NCBI RefSeq assembly: GCF_025655475.1
Contig: NZ_JAHTIK010000001.1
Span: forward strand, 3,207,712-3,241,275
Length of the DNA: 33,564 bases
Direction of reading: 5' to 3'
From: Kitasatospora sp. DSM 101779
Lineage (GTDB): Bacteria; Actinomycetota; Actinomycetes; Streptomycetales; Streptomycetaceae
Below, one piece after another: positions 23,678-31,626 of the stretch. How positions within the stretch are numbered: the first letter of the stretch is position 1; each line of letters begins with the position of its first letter. Below the pieces are notes generated by a model that worked only from the letters and a program-made list of their open reading frames with translations, was not told the DNA's origin and made no database searches. The position numbers were made by a program, and so were the translations under genes.

Positions 23678-23705
23678 GGGGCGCTGGGGGCACCTCCCGG
23701 CGCCC
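23678..23705. terminator. Candidate hairpin between tetR and the FAH gene
   Basis: GGGCGC (23679-23684) pairs with GCGCCC (23700-23705), with further GGGG/CCTCC pairing possible in the loop. It lies between two convergent genes and may end both. Confidence 0.35.
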
Positions 23706-23739
23706 TGGACCGACCACCCGGCACCTCGATGACAACTCC

Positions 23740-24600
23740 CTAGGCGTTCGCGAGGAGTTGGCGTTGGCGGCCGAGGTCGCCGACTTCGAGTTCGACGATG
23801 TCGCCGGGGCGCAGGAAGGACGCGCCGCGGTGGCCGAGGGTGACGCCGGCCGGGGTGCCGGTGACGACGACGTCGCCGGGCTCCAGCACCATGAAGCGGC
23901 TGAGGTAGCGGACGGTCTCCAGCACCGGGAAGATCATGTCGGCGGTGCTGCCGTCCTGCCGCAGGCCCCCGTTGACCCAGAGTCTGAGCGGGAGTCGCTG
24001 CGGGTCGCCGACCTCGTCGGCGGTGACCAGCCAGGGCCCGAGCGGGGTGAAGGTCTCGGCGGACTTGCCCTTGTCCCACTGGCCGCCGCGTTCGTGCTGG
24101 AAGGCGCGTTCGGTGACGTCGTTGGCGGTGGTGTAGCCCGCGATGACGGCTGCCGCCTCGGCGTCGCTCTCCAGGTAGCGGGCGGTGCGGCCGATCACCA
24201 CGGCGAGTTCGGCCTCGTAGTCGGTCTTCTCGGAGCCGCGCGGGATGAGCACGGTGTCGTTCGGGCCGACCACGGTGTTGCTGGGTTTGAGGAAGACCAC
24301 CGGTTCGGCCGGGATCGCGGCGCCGGCCTCGGCCGCGTGGTCGCGGTAGTTGAGGCCGATGCCGACCACCTTGCCGGGGCGGGCCACCGGGGCGCCGATC
24401 CGCCGGCCGTCGAGGTCGATCCGGGGCAGCGCGCCGGCGGCCGCCTCGGCGGCGATCGCGGCGGCGGCCGCCCGGTCGAGGCCGGCGAGGAAGGCGCCGT
24501 CGATGTCGCGGGTGCGCCCGGAGAGGTCGTACGCGGTGCCGTCGGGGCCGAGGACCGCGGGGCGCTCGGCGCCCGCGGGGCCGACTCGGAGGAGCTTCAC
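23740..24600 (-). CDS. Fumarylacetoacetate hydrolase (FAH) family protein
   Basis: This 286-aa protein has the FAH fold: an N-terminal cap (about residues 1-70), then GIGLNYRDHAAEAG, metal-ligand glutamates in DYEAELAVVIG, the FTPLGPWLV segment, TGTPAGVTLGHRGASFLRPGD and a C-terminal strand. Family members cleave or decarboxylate 2-keto acids such as 2-hydroxyhepta-2,4-diene-1,7-dioate or acylpyruvates. The substrate cannot be assigned. The GTG at 24600 gives MKLLRVGPAG. Confidence 0.9.
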   Translation of the reverse strand: MKLLRVGPAGAERPAVLGPDGTAYDLSGRTRDIDGAFLAGLDRAAAAAIAAEAAAGALPRIDLDGRRIGAPVARPGKVVGIGLNYRDHAAEAGAAIPAEPVVFLKPSNTVVGPNDTVLIPRGSEKTDYEAELAVVIGRTARYLESDAEAAAVIAGYTTANDVTERAFQHERGGQWDKGKSAETFTPLGPWLVTADEVGDPQRLPLRLWVNGGLRQDGSTADMIFPVLETVRYLSRFMVLEPGDVVVTGTPAGVTLGHRGASFLRPGDIVELEVGDLGRQRQLLANA

Positions 24601-24798
24601 TGGCCGTCACCACCTGGTTCGTCGCGTGTCGACGGGAGCTCACACGCCTCTCCGCCCTATGCATCCGAGGTATATCAACGCCTCTGACCTGCGAACCAGT
24701 GGGTTACCTTCGGCGAATTCCTATCAATTCACACAATCGCGGAAGGGCCGGAATCGGGTGGCCGTACGGTTGACAACCACCGCCGCGGCCCCCGCCGG
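24601..24798. other. AT-richer intergenic region upstream of the FAH gene
   Basis: This 198-bp stretch is clearly richer in A/T than its surroundings (24661-24780), with sequences such as TTGATATACC and CATAGGGC on the minus strand that could form an FAH promoter. No hexamer pair is well spaced. No gene is seen. Confidence 0.35.
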
Positions 24799-25884
24799 TC
24801 AGGTCTCGCGCTCCGGCCGGTACTCCTCCTCCGGCACCCCGAAGGTCCAGGCGACCCCGGCCCGCGCGGTGCGGGTCGACGGCGGCACGCGCAGCCAGTA
24901 GGTGCGGAAGGTGCCGTCCGGCTCGGCGGTGGAGTTGACCACCTCGACCATCACCACCGGCTCGTCGTCCGGCAGGACGATCCGCCAGAGCACCCCCGTC
25001 TCGTCGCGGTGCAGCGGCTCGGCGCCGGACTCGGCAAGGTACCGGTCGTAGCCGTAGTGCTCCAGCATCACCCGGCGCAGCTCGGCGTTCTCCTCCTCCC
25101 GGATGCGCTCCGCGGTGAGGCCGCCGAGGCCGTCCAGGAAGTCGGCGGGCACGGGCATGCCGCGCCAGGCGTGCAGTGCGCTGCCGTCCGCCCAGGCGAG
25201 GGCCGGGCCGTCGGCGCGGTCGAGCCGGCCGGCCTCGTCCCGGTGCAGTTCGGTGGGCCGCTCGGCGATCAGCGCGACCTGCTCGTACGGCCACCACCAG
25301 CCGGTCTGCCGGGCGGCGTCGGCGAGCGGGGCGAGCTCGGCCCCGTCGAGCTCACCGGCGGCGTCGAAGGCGGCGAGCCAGGGCGCGTCGTGCTGGCCGA
25401 GGACGGCGTCGAGCAGGGCGACCCGGACGGCCGTCCGGGCGGCCCGGGCCCGGCTGCGGACCTCGGTGTCGTCGTCGGGGTCGGCCTCGGGGGCGAGCTC
25501 GTCCAGGACGGCGCCGCGGATCCGGCCGGCCAGTGCCTGGTTCTGCGTCCACAGGTCACCGCCGGTGAGCGCCCACAGCTCGGCCCAGCCGGGTGCGCCG
25601 AGCCGTGCGTGCACCCGGGCGCGGACCTGCCCCCAGGGGCGGGTGCGGATCTCCTCGCGGACGCCGACCGCGCCCTCGGCGCGCAGCGCGAGCGCGGCCC
25701 GGACGGCGGCGAACGGGGAGTCGAACCAGCGCACCTCGGCGGGCTCGGGCAGTCCGGCGGCGCGGTACGCGGCGCGCACCGCCCGCTCCGCCGCGACGCG
25801 GTCCGCCGCTCCGGTGGCCGCCGCGGCGGCGCGCCAGCGGGCGGTCGCCCCCGCGGGGGCGCTCTGCTGCAGGGTGTCGGTCAT
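24799..25884 (-). CDS. DUF6745-family protein
   Basis: This 361-aa protein matches the DUF6745 pattern: WWPYEQVALIAERPTELHRD, then DGPALAWADGSALHAWRGMPV, EENAELRRVMLEHYGYDRYL, a DEPVVMVEVVNSTAEPDG block and the ending FGVPEEEYRPERET. It is soluble and rich in Trp and Asp; function is unknown. The ATG at 25884 (MTDTLQQSAP) has AAGGA 7 nt upstream. It follows a 108-aa gene in the same direction, a pairing I recall as common. Genes of this family are often near leucine-rich-repeat proteins, as here. Confidence 0.82.
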   Translation of the reverse strand: MTDTLQQSAPAGATARWRAAAAATGAADRVAAERAVRAAYRAAGLPEPAEVRWFDSPFAAVRAALALRAEGAVGVREEIRTRPWGQVRARVHARLGAPGWAELWALTGGDLWTQNQALAGRIRGAVLDELAPEADPDDDTEVRSRARAARTAVRVALLDAVLGQHDAPWLAAFDAAGELDGAELAPLADAARQTGWWWPYEQVALIAERPTELHRDEAGRLDRADGPALAWADGSALHAWRGMPVPADFLDGLGGLTAERIREEENAELRRVMLEHYGYDRYLAESGAEPLHRDETGVLWRIVLPDDEPVVMVEVVNSTAEPDGTFRTYWLRVPPSTRTARAGVAWTFGVPEEEYRPERET

Positions 25885-25908
25885 CGTGCTGTCCTTCCTC
25901 GTCCCGTC

Positions 25909-25941
25909 CGTGCTCGGTGCGTGCTCGGTGCGTGCTCGGTC
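25909..25941. repeat. Three tandem 11-bp repeats between two genes
   Basis: CGTGCTCGGTG at 25909-25919 and 25920-25930 and CGTGCTCGGTC at 25931-25941 are followed by a degenerate fourth unit that runs into the stop codon of the 108-aa gene. They fill most of the 62-bp gap between that gene and the DUF6745 gene. Confidence 0.8.
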
Positions 25942-25946
25942 CACGC

Positions 25947-26273
25947 TCAGTCCGCCACGACGCGGACGGCGCCGGGCACGTACTCGCGCTGCCGCACCAC
26001 CCGGTACCAGCCCCTGGGCAGCGGGATCACGGCGTGCTCCTCGTGCACCACCCGGCCGCCCTCGGGCAGGTGCAGCCAGGCGGTGCCGAACGGGCCGGCC
26101 TCCCGCCGCAGGGTGCCCGGCCCGACCACCGCGTGGGCGTGCCCGGTGACCTCGCCGAGGGCCAGCACCAACCGGCCGCGGGCGTCCCGCGGCAGTGGCG
26201 GCAGGTCGGCCACCACACGCGGCACCGCCGTCTCCTCCACCGGCACGATCAGCACGTCACCCTGGCGGTACAT
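25947..26273 (-). CDS. Small conserved partner of the DUF6745 gene
   Basis: This 108-aa protein starts MYRQGDVLIVPVEE, has a central GEVTGHAHAV segment, a VVHEEHAVIPLPRGWYRVVRQREY block and ends VVAD. I recall short proteins of this pattern upstream of DUF6745 genes; no function is known to me. The conserved His residues (GHAHA, HEEHA) could bind a metal. GGGGAG lies 7 nt before the ATG at 26273. It leads a two-gene transcript divergent from the STM4015-4011 operon. Confidence 0.8.
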   Translation of the reverse strand: MYRQGDVLIVPVEETAVPRVVADLPPLPRDARGRLVLALGEVTGHAHAVVGPGTLRREAGPFGTAWLHLPEGGRVVHEEHAVIPLPRGWYRVVRQREYVPGAVRVVAD

Positions 26274-26324
26274 GTGGGCTCTCCCCGGCTCCGGGCCGAC
26301 GGGGTGTCGGCCGCGACGAGGGGA

Positions 26325-26330
26325 AAGCTA
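26325..26330 (-). promoter_or_regulatory. Candidate -10 for the 108-aa/DUF6745 genes
   Basis: TAGCTT on the minus strand, 51 nt from the ATG; no clear -35. Confidence 0.3.
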
Positions 26331-26393
26331 GGGCCCGGCTCTGACAGCGCGTCGGCGGGCGGCCCCTCACGCGGCGGTGTCGGCGCGGCCTGG

Positions 26394-26399
26394 TAGACA
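26394..26399 (+). promoter_or_regulatory. Candidate -10 for the STM4015-4011 operon
   Basis: TAGACA, 35 nt before the first ATG, is the only -10-like hexamer in the divergent gap on this strand; no -35 is seen. Confidence 0.28.
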
Positions 26400-26434
26400 G
26401 AACCCGGCCGACCGGACGTCCCCAGGAGCAGCGC

Positions 26435-27388
26435 ATGGCGATCAGCAAGCACATCGAGGAGTTCGGCGGGCTGCCCGTCGTGGACGTCCTGGCCGCCCTG
26501 GAGGACGGCCGTGAGCTGCCCGCCGCCGACGCCGCCGCCTGGCGCATCGCCCTGGAGTACGACGACGCGCGGACCTTCGCCGAGGTCTGGCGGCGCTTCC
26601 TCGGCGCGGTCGACGCCGAGCGGGTCACCACCGTCGTGATCGGCAACTGGTCGCAGGAGGAGCCGGAGCCGCTCGCCGGCCCGCTCGCCGAGATCACCGG
26701 TGCCGCGGGCCGGCTGCCCGCGCTGCGCGCCCTGTTCGTCGGTGACATCACCTTCGAGGAGTGCGAGATCTCCTGGCTGCAGATGTGCGACCTCACCCCG
26801 CTGTTCGAGTCCTTCCCGCGGCTGGAGGAGCTGGTCGTGCGCGGCGCCGGCGAGGACTGGGACGGCAACGGCGGGCTGGAGCTCGCCCCGCTGCGGCACG
26901 AGCACCTGCGCCGGCTGCGGCTGGAGGCCGGCGGCCTGCCCGGCCGCGTCGTGCGGTCCGTCGCGGCCTGCGACTTCCCCGCGCTGGAGAGCCTGGAGCT
27001 GTGGCTCGGTGTCGACAACTACGGCGGCGACTGGACGCTGGACGACCTCGCGCCCTTCCTCGCCGGCACCCGGCTGCCCGCGCTGCGCCGGCTCGGCCTG
27101 CAGAACACCACCCAGCAGGACGAGGTCTGCGCCCGGGCCGCGCACGCCCCGGTGGTGGCCCGCCTGGAGCATCTCGCGCTCTCCATGGGCGCGCTCACCG
27201 ACGAGGGTGCCGCCGCCCTGCTGGAGGGGCAGCCGCTCACCCACCTCGTCTCCCTCGACCTGCACCACCACTACCTCACCGAGGAGATGCAGCAGCGGCT
27301 GCGCCAGGCCCTGCCGGGTGTGGCGATCGACCTCTCCGACGCCCAGAAGTGGGACGACAACTGGCGCTACGTCGCCGTCTCCGAGTGA
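26435..27388 (+). CDS. STM4015-family leucine-rich protein, copy 1
   Basis: This 317-aa soluble protein is of the STM4015 family. It has irregular leucine-rich repeats from about residue 94 to 290 (LPALRALFVGD, FPRLEELVVRG, FPALESLELW, LPALRRLGLQN, VARLEHLALS). A strongly conserved block at 107-129 includes Cys110 and Cys118 (EECEISW, MCDLTPLFESFP). A His-rich LDLHHHYLTEEMQQR lies at 275-288, and the protein ends in the acidic tail KWDDNW plus RYVAVSE. AGGAG lies 6 nt before the ATG. It is the first gene of a six-gene operon and the paralog of the next gene. Its role (scaffold, substrate or binding partner of the enzymes downstream) is not known. Confidence 0.85.
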   Translation: MAISKHIEEFGGLPVVDVLAALEDGRELPAADAAAWRIALEYDDARTFAEVWRRFLGAVDAERVTTVVIGNWSQEEPEPLAGPLAEITGAAGRLPALRALFVGDITFEECEISWLQMCDLTPLFESFPRLEELVVRGAGEDWDGNGGLELAPLRHEHLRRLRLEAGGLPGRVVRSVAACDFPALESLELWLGVDNYGGDWTLDDLAPFLAGTRLPALRRLGLQNTTQQDEVCARAAHAPVVARLEHLALSMGALTDEGAAALLEGQPLTHLVSLDLHHHYLTEEMQQRLRQALPGVAIDLSDAQKWDDNWRYVAVSE

Positions 27389-27410
27389 CCCGGACAGGCA
27401 GGAGCCTTTG

Positions 27411-28337
27411 ATGAGCAGGACCTTTCACGGGCTTCCCGTGTGCAATGTGCTGACCACCCTGGACGCGGGCGAGGAGCTGCCAGCCGCCGGGGCGGCCGCC
27501 TGGCGGATCAGCCTCGGCTACCGGTACGGCGGCAAGACGGAGTTCGCCGAGGCCTGGCAGCGCTTCCTGGACGCCGTCGACACCACGCGGGTGCGCGCAC
27601 TCGTCATCGGCGCCTGGTGGGCCGGCGACTACGACGGCCTGGACGGCCCGCTCGGCCTGATCGTCGACAGCGCCGACCGGCTGCCCGCGCTGGAGGCGCT
27701 CTTCGTCGCCGACGTCAGCTCGGAGGAGTGCGAGATCTCCTGGCTGGAGATGTGCGACATCACCCCGCTCTTCGAGTCCTTCCCCCGGCTGACCGACCTC
27801 GCCGTACGCGGCGGCAACGGCCTGCGGCTGCGGCCCGTCCGCCACGAGCGCCTGCGGTCGCTGGCCTTCGAGTCGGGCGGCCTGCCGGCCCGGGTGGTGC
27901 GCGCCGTCGGCGAGTGCGACTTCCCCGTGCTGGAGGAGCTCGACCTGTGGCTCGGCGTCGACGAGTACGGCGGCGACCACACCCTGGAGGACATCGCGCC
28001 GCTGCTCACCGCCACCCGGCTGCCCGCACTGCGCAGCCTCGGCCTGCAGAACAGCGAGTACCAGGACGACATCGCCGCCGCCGTCGCGCAGGCCCCGGTC
28101 GTGGCGCGGCTGGAGCACCTCGCCCTCGGCATGGGCGTGCTGACGGACGAGGGCGCCGCCGCCCTGCTGGAGGGACAGCCGCTCACCCACCTCGCCTCCC
28201 TCGACCTGCACCACCACTACCTCACCGAGGAGATGCAGCAGCGGGTCGCCGAGGCGCTGGCCGGCGTCGACGTCGACCTGTCCGAGGCGGAGGACGAGGA
28301 GGACGAGGAGGACCGCTACGTGGCGGTCTCCGAGTAG
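27411..28337 (+). CDS. STM4015-family leucine-rich protein, copy 2
   Basis: This 308-aa tandem paralog of the previous protein is 22 bp downstream. It shares the FHGLPVCNV-type start, the block with Cys107 and Cys115 (EECEISW, MCDITPLFESFP), the leucine-rich repeats, the HHHYLTEEMQQR segment at 267-278 and the terminal RYVAVSE. The linker before that tail is very acidic (EAEDEEDEED). Long stretches near the 3' end are almost identical in DNA to copy 1, so the duplication is recent or maintained by gene conversion. The ATG at 27411 has GGCAGGAG 6 nt upstream. Its stop is 3 bp from the next gene. Confidence 0.85.
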   Translation: MSRTFHGLPVCNVLTTLDAGEELPAAGAAAWRISLGYRYGGKTEFAEAWQRFLDAVDTTRVRALVIGAWWAGDYDGLDGPLGLIVDSADRLPALEALFVADVSSEECEISWLEMCDITPLFESFPRLTDLAVRGGNGLRLRPVRHERLRSLAFESGGLPARVVRAVGECDFPVLEELDLWLGVDEYGGDHTLEDIAPLLTATRLPALRSLGLQNSEYQDDIAAAVAQAPVVARLEHLALGMGVLTDEGAAALLEGQPLTHLASLDLHHHYLTEEMQQRVAEALAGVDVDLSEAEDEEDEEDRYVAVSE

Positions 28338-28340
28338 CCC

Positions 28341-29465
28341 ATGACCGATCGGCTCACCGTCCTCGGCAACCCGGGCCACCGCCGCGTCGTACTGTTCGCG
28401 GCGGCGGCGCGGGCCGCCGGCCTGCCCGAGCCCGCCGTACTGCCCTGGCTGGACGTGCTGCGCGGCCGGTACGCCCTGCCGCCCGGCACCGTCCTGCGGA
28501 TCGACTCGCCCGGCGAGGACGCGGCGGTGGACGCGCTGCTGCGCGGGCCCGTGCTCGGCGCCGGGTACGCGCCGACCCGGGTGGAGGGCGGCGCCGCCTG
28601 GTACGCCGGGGTGTGCGCGGCGCTGCACGGCCTCGCGGCCCTGCCCGGGGTGCGGCTGCTCGGCGACCCGGCGGAGATCGCGGTGATGTTCGACAAGCGG
28701 TCCGCGCACCGGCGGCTCGCGGCGGCCGGCGTGCCGGTGCCGCTTGCACTCGACGGGCCACCGCCGCAGGGCTGGGCCGAGCTGGTGGAGCGGCTGGCGG
28801 CCGCCCGGATGCGCAGGGTGTTCGTGAAGCCGGTGCACGGCTCCTCGGCCTCCGGCGTGGTGGCCCTGGAGTTCGGGCCGCGCGGCCAGGTGCAGGCCAC
28901 CACCTCGGCCGAGCTCGCGCCGGACGGCCTGCACAACTCGCTGCGGGTGCGCCGCTACCGCACCGCGGCGGAGGTCGCGGCCCTGGTCGACGCGCTCGCG
29001 CCGGACGGCCTGCACGTCGAGCAGTGGGTGCCCAAGGCCTCCCAGGGCGGCCGCTCGGCCGACCTGCGGGTGGTCGTGGTCGCCGGCCGGGCCACCCACG
29101 CGGTGGTGCGCACCAGCACCCGCCCGATGACCAACCTGCACCTGGGCGGCGCCCGCGGCGACCTGGCGCTCGCCCGGGAGGCCGCCGGCCCGGCCTGGCC
29201 GCGGCTGCTGGAGACGGCGGAGCGGGCCGCGGCCTGCTTCCCGAACTCCCCCGTGGTCGGCGTGGACGTCCTGCCGACCGCCGGCTGGCGGGGCGCCGTG
29301 GTCGGCGAGGTGAACGCCTTCGGCGACCTGCTGCCCGGCCTCACCGGCCTGCCGGGCGGGCCCGCCGAGGGCCTGGACACCTACGGCGCCCAGATCGCCG
29401 CACTGCTGCACACCGGCCCCCACCGGGAGCCCGGTCGCACCACCCGGACGGAACCACCCCGATGA
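28341..29465 (+). CDS. STM4014-family ATP-grasp protein
   Basis: This 374-aa protein is a putative ATP-grasp ligase. Visible features: MFDKRSAHRRLAAAGVPVP (residues 116-134, entry to the ATP-grasp fold), nucleotide-binding Lys163 in VFVKPVHGSSASGVVALE, Asp241/Arg243 in DLRVVVV, and the metal-binding GEVNAFGD (Glu323, Asn325). ATP-grasp enzymes activate a carboxylate and join it to an amine or thiol; the substrate is unknown. The start is 3 bp after the leucine-rich gene and its stop overlaps the next start (ATGA), so expression is coupled. Confidence 0.84.
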   Translation: MTDRLTVLGNPGHRRVVLFAAAARAAGLPEPAVLPWLDVLRGRYALPPGTVLRIDSPGEDAAVDALLRGPVLGAGYAPTRVEGGAAWYAGVCAALHGLAALPGVRLLGDPAEIAVMFDKRSAHRRLAAAGVPVPLALDGPPPQGWAELVERLAAARMRRVFVKPVHGSSASGVVALEFGPRGQVQATTSAELAPDGLHNSLRVRRYRTAAEVAALVDALAPDGLHVEQWVPKASQGGRSADLRVVVVAGRATHAVVRTSTRPMTNLHLGGARGDLALAREAAGPAWPRLLETAERAAACFPNSPVVGVDVLPTAGWRGAVVGEVNAFGDLLPGLTGLPGGPAEGLDTYGAQIAALLHTGPHREPGRTTRTEPPR

Positions 29466-30304
29466 ACCATCACATACCCGACATGAACGATGTGATCGGC
29501 AGCCACGACCTGCTGCTGGTCACCCTGGACACGCTGCGCCTGGACGTCGCACAGGAGCTGGCCGCGGCCGGACGCATCCCGCACCTGGCGGCGCACCTGC
29601 CCGGCGGGCGGTGGGAGGAGCGGCACACCCCCGGCAGCTTCACCTACGCGGCGCACCAGGCGATGCTGGCCGGGTTCCTGCCGACCCCGGCCGGCCCGGA
29701 CGGCCCGCACCCGCGGCTGTTCGCGGCCCGCTTCGCCGGCTCGGAGACGACCGAGCCGCGCACCTGGGTCTTCGACACCCCCGACCTGCCCTCGGCGCTG
29801 GCCGCCGCCGGGTACCGGACGGTCTGCATCGGCGGGGTCGGCTTCTTCAACAAGCAGGGCCCGCTGGGCTCGGTGCTGCCGGGGCTGTTCCAGGAGTCCC
29901 ACTGGGCACCGGAGATGGGTGTGCCCTCCCCGACCTCGTTCGAGGCGCAGGTCGCCCGCGCCGAGCGGGTCTGCGCCGAACAGCCGGACGAACAGCCGCT
30001 GTTCCTCTTCGTCAACGTCTCGGCGCTGCACCAGCCGAACTGGTTCCACCTGCCCGGTGCGACCCGCGAGCACGGCGACACCCGGGAGAGCCACGCCGCC
30101 GCGCTGGAGTACGTGGACGCGCACATCGGCCGGCTGTTCGCGGCGATGAGCCGGCGCCGCCCGTGCTTCGCGATCGTCTGCTCCGACCACGGCACCTGCT
30201 ACGGCGAGGACGGCTACACCGGCCACCGGCTGGGCCACCCCGTCGTCTGGACGGTCCCGTACGCCCACTTCGTGCTGCCCGCCACCGAGGAGACCGGACG
30301 ATGA
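29462..30304 (+). CDS. STM4013-family hydrolase, alkaline phosphatase superfamily
   Basis: This 280-aa protein has the sulfatase/phosphatase-like core: the N-terminal metal motif LLLVTLDTLRLD (Asp23, Thr24), a probable nucleophile at Thr61 in SFTYAAHQAMLAGF where classic sulfatases have CxPxR, and C-terminal metal ligands CSDHGTCYGEDG (Asp242, His243) plus His255/His259. The lack of a CxPxR cysteine argues against a formylglycine sulfatase and for a phosphatase or phosphotransferase. No signal peptide is seen, so it is probably cytoplasmic. Both ends overlap neighbours by 4 bp. Confidence 0.84.
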   Translation: MNHHIPDMNDVIGSHDLLLVTLDTLRLDVAQELAAAGRIPHLAAHLPGGRWEERHTPGSFTYAAHQAMLAGFLPTPAGPDGPHPRLFAARFAGSETTEPRTWVFDTPDLPSALAAAGYRTVCIGGVGFFNKQGPLGSVLPGLFQESHWAPEMGVPSPTSFEAQVARAERVCAEQPDEQPLFLFVNVSALHQPNWFHLPGATREHGDTRESHAAALEYVDAHIGRLFAAMSRRRPCFAIVCSDHGTCYGEDGYTGHRLGHPVVWTVPYAHFVLPATEETGR

Positions 30305-31626
30305 CCACGGTGACGACCGACTCCCCCTACCTGGCGTACGTCTACGCCTACCCGCACAAGACCGCGTACCGGCCGCTGCCGGGGCGGCCGCCGCTGCGCG
30401 AACTCTGGGCGGGCGAGCCACAGCACGCGCTCTCGCTCTACCTGCACATCCCGTTCTGCGAGGTCCGCTGCGGGTTCTGCAACCTGTTCACCCGGATCGG
30501 CAGCCCCGAGGGGCTGACCACGGCCTACCTGGACGCGCTGGAGCGGCAGGCCACGGCCGTGCGGGACGCGCTGGACGCGGACGCCCGGTTCGCGCTGGCG
30601 GCCTTCGGCGGCGGCACGCCCACCTATCTGACCGCGGCCGAGCTGGAGCGGCTCTGCGACATCGCCGAGCAGCGGATGGGCGCCGACCTGCGGTCCGTCC
30701 CCCTCTCGGTGGAGGCCTCCCCCGACACCGCGACGGCCGACCGGCTCGCCGTCCTCGCCGAGCGGGGCACCACCCGGCTCAGCCTCGGCGTGCAGTCCTT
30801 CCTCGACGAGGAGGCCCGTTCGGCCGTCCGCCCGCAGAAGCGCGCCGCGGTGGAGGCGGCGCTCGGCCGCGTCCGGGCGGCGGGCATCCCGGTGCTCAAC
30901 ATCGATCTGATCTACGGCATCGACGGCCAGACCGAGGCCAGCTGGCTGGCCTCCCTGGACGCCGCGCTCGCCTGGCAGCCGGAGGAGCTGTACCTCTACC
31001 CGCTGTACGTGCGGCCGCTGACGGGCCTCGGCCGGCGCGCCGCCGACGGGCCCTCGCCGGAGTGGGACGCCCAGCGGCTCGCGCTCTACCGCGCCGGCCG
31101 GGACCACCTGCTGGCGGCAGGCTACGAGCAGGTGTCGATGCGGATGTTCCGTCGGACGGGCGCCGCCACCGCGAGCGCCGGCGAGTACGCCTGCCAGACC
31201 GACGGCATGGTCGGCCTCGGCTGCGGCGCCCGCTCCTACACCTCCTCCCTGCACTACTCCTTCGACTACGCGGTGGACGCCCGCGAGGTGCGCGGCATCA
31301 TCGACGACTACGTCGCCGCCGAGGACTTCACCCGGGCCGAGGTCGGCCGGTCGATGGACGCCGACGAGTCGCGCCGCCGCCACCTGCTGCAGTCGCTGCT
31401 GCAGGCCGAGGGCCTCGAACTCACCTCGTACCGGCGGCGGTTCGACTCCCTCCCGGCCGAGGACTTCGCCGCCGAACTGGCCGCCTTCGAGGCCCGCGGC
31501 TGGCTCGCCGAGGCGCCCGGACGGCTGCTGCTCTCCGCCGAGGGCCTGGCGCACTCGGACGCCGTCGGTCCGATGCTGTTCTCGCCCGCGGTGCGGGCCG
31601 CGATGGACGCGTACGAGGCGAAGTGA
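30301..31626 (+). CDS. STM4012-family radical SAM enzyme (HemN-like)
   Basis: This 441-aa radical SAM enzyme has the cluster motif CEVRCGFC (Cys53, Cys57, Cys60) preceded by LYLHIPF, followed by FGGGTPTYL and a HemN-type barrel (SLGVQSF, NIDLIYGIDGQT) and a C-terminal helical domain. It resembles coproporphyrinogen III dehydrogenase-like proteins but is distinct from HemN/HemW; the family is named after Salmonella STM4012. The radical chemistry is unknown. ATG overlaps the preceding stop (ATGA) and its stop overlaps the next start (GTGA). Confidence 0.88.
   Translation: MTTVTTDSPYLAYVYAYPHKTAYRPLPGRPPLRELWAGEPQHALSLYLHIPFCEVRCGFCNLFTRIGSPEGLTTAYLDALERQATAVRDALDADARFALAAFGGGTPTYLTAAELERLCDIAEQRMGADLRSVPLSVEASPDTATADRLAVLAERGTTRLSLGVQSFLDEEARSAVRPQKRAAVEAALGRVRAAGIPVLNIDLIYGIDGQTEASWLASLDAALAWQPEELYLYPLYVRPLTGLGRRAADGPSPEWDAQRLALYRAGRDHLLAAGYEQVSMRMFRRTGAATASAGEYACQTDGMVGLGCGARSYTSSLHYSFDYAVDAREVRGIIDDYVAAEDFTRAEVGRSMDADESRRRHLLQSLLQAEGLELTSYRRRFDSLPAEDFAAELAAFEARGWLAEAPGRLLLSAEGLAHSDAVGPMLFSPAVRAAMDAYEAK

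Noticed and set aside
29462..30304. Formylglycine-dependent sulfatase
   Set aside because: The CxPxR motif needed for formylglycine formation is absent; Thr61 occupies the equivalent place.
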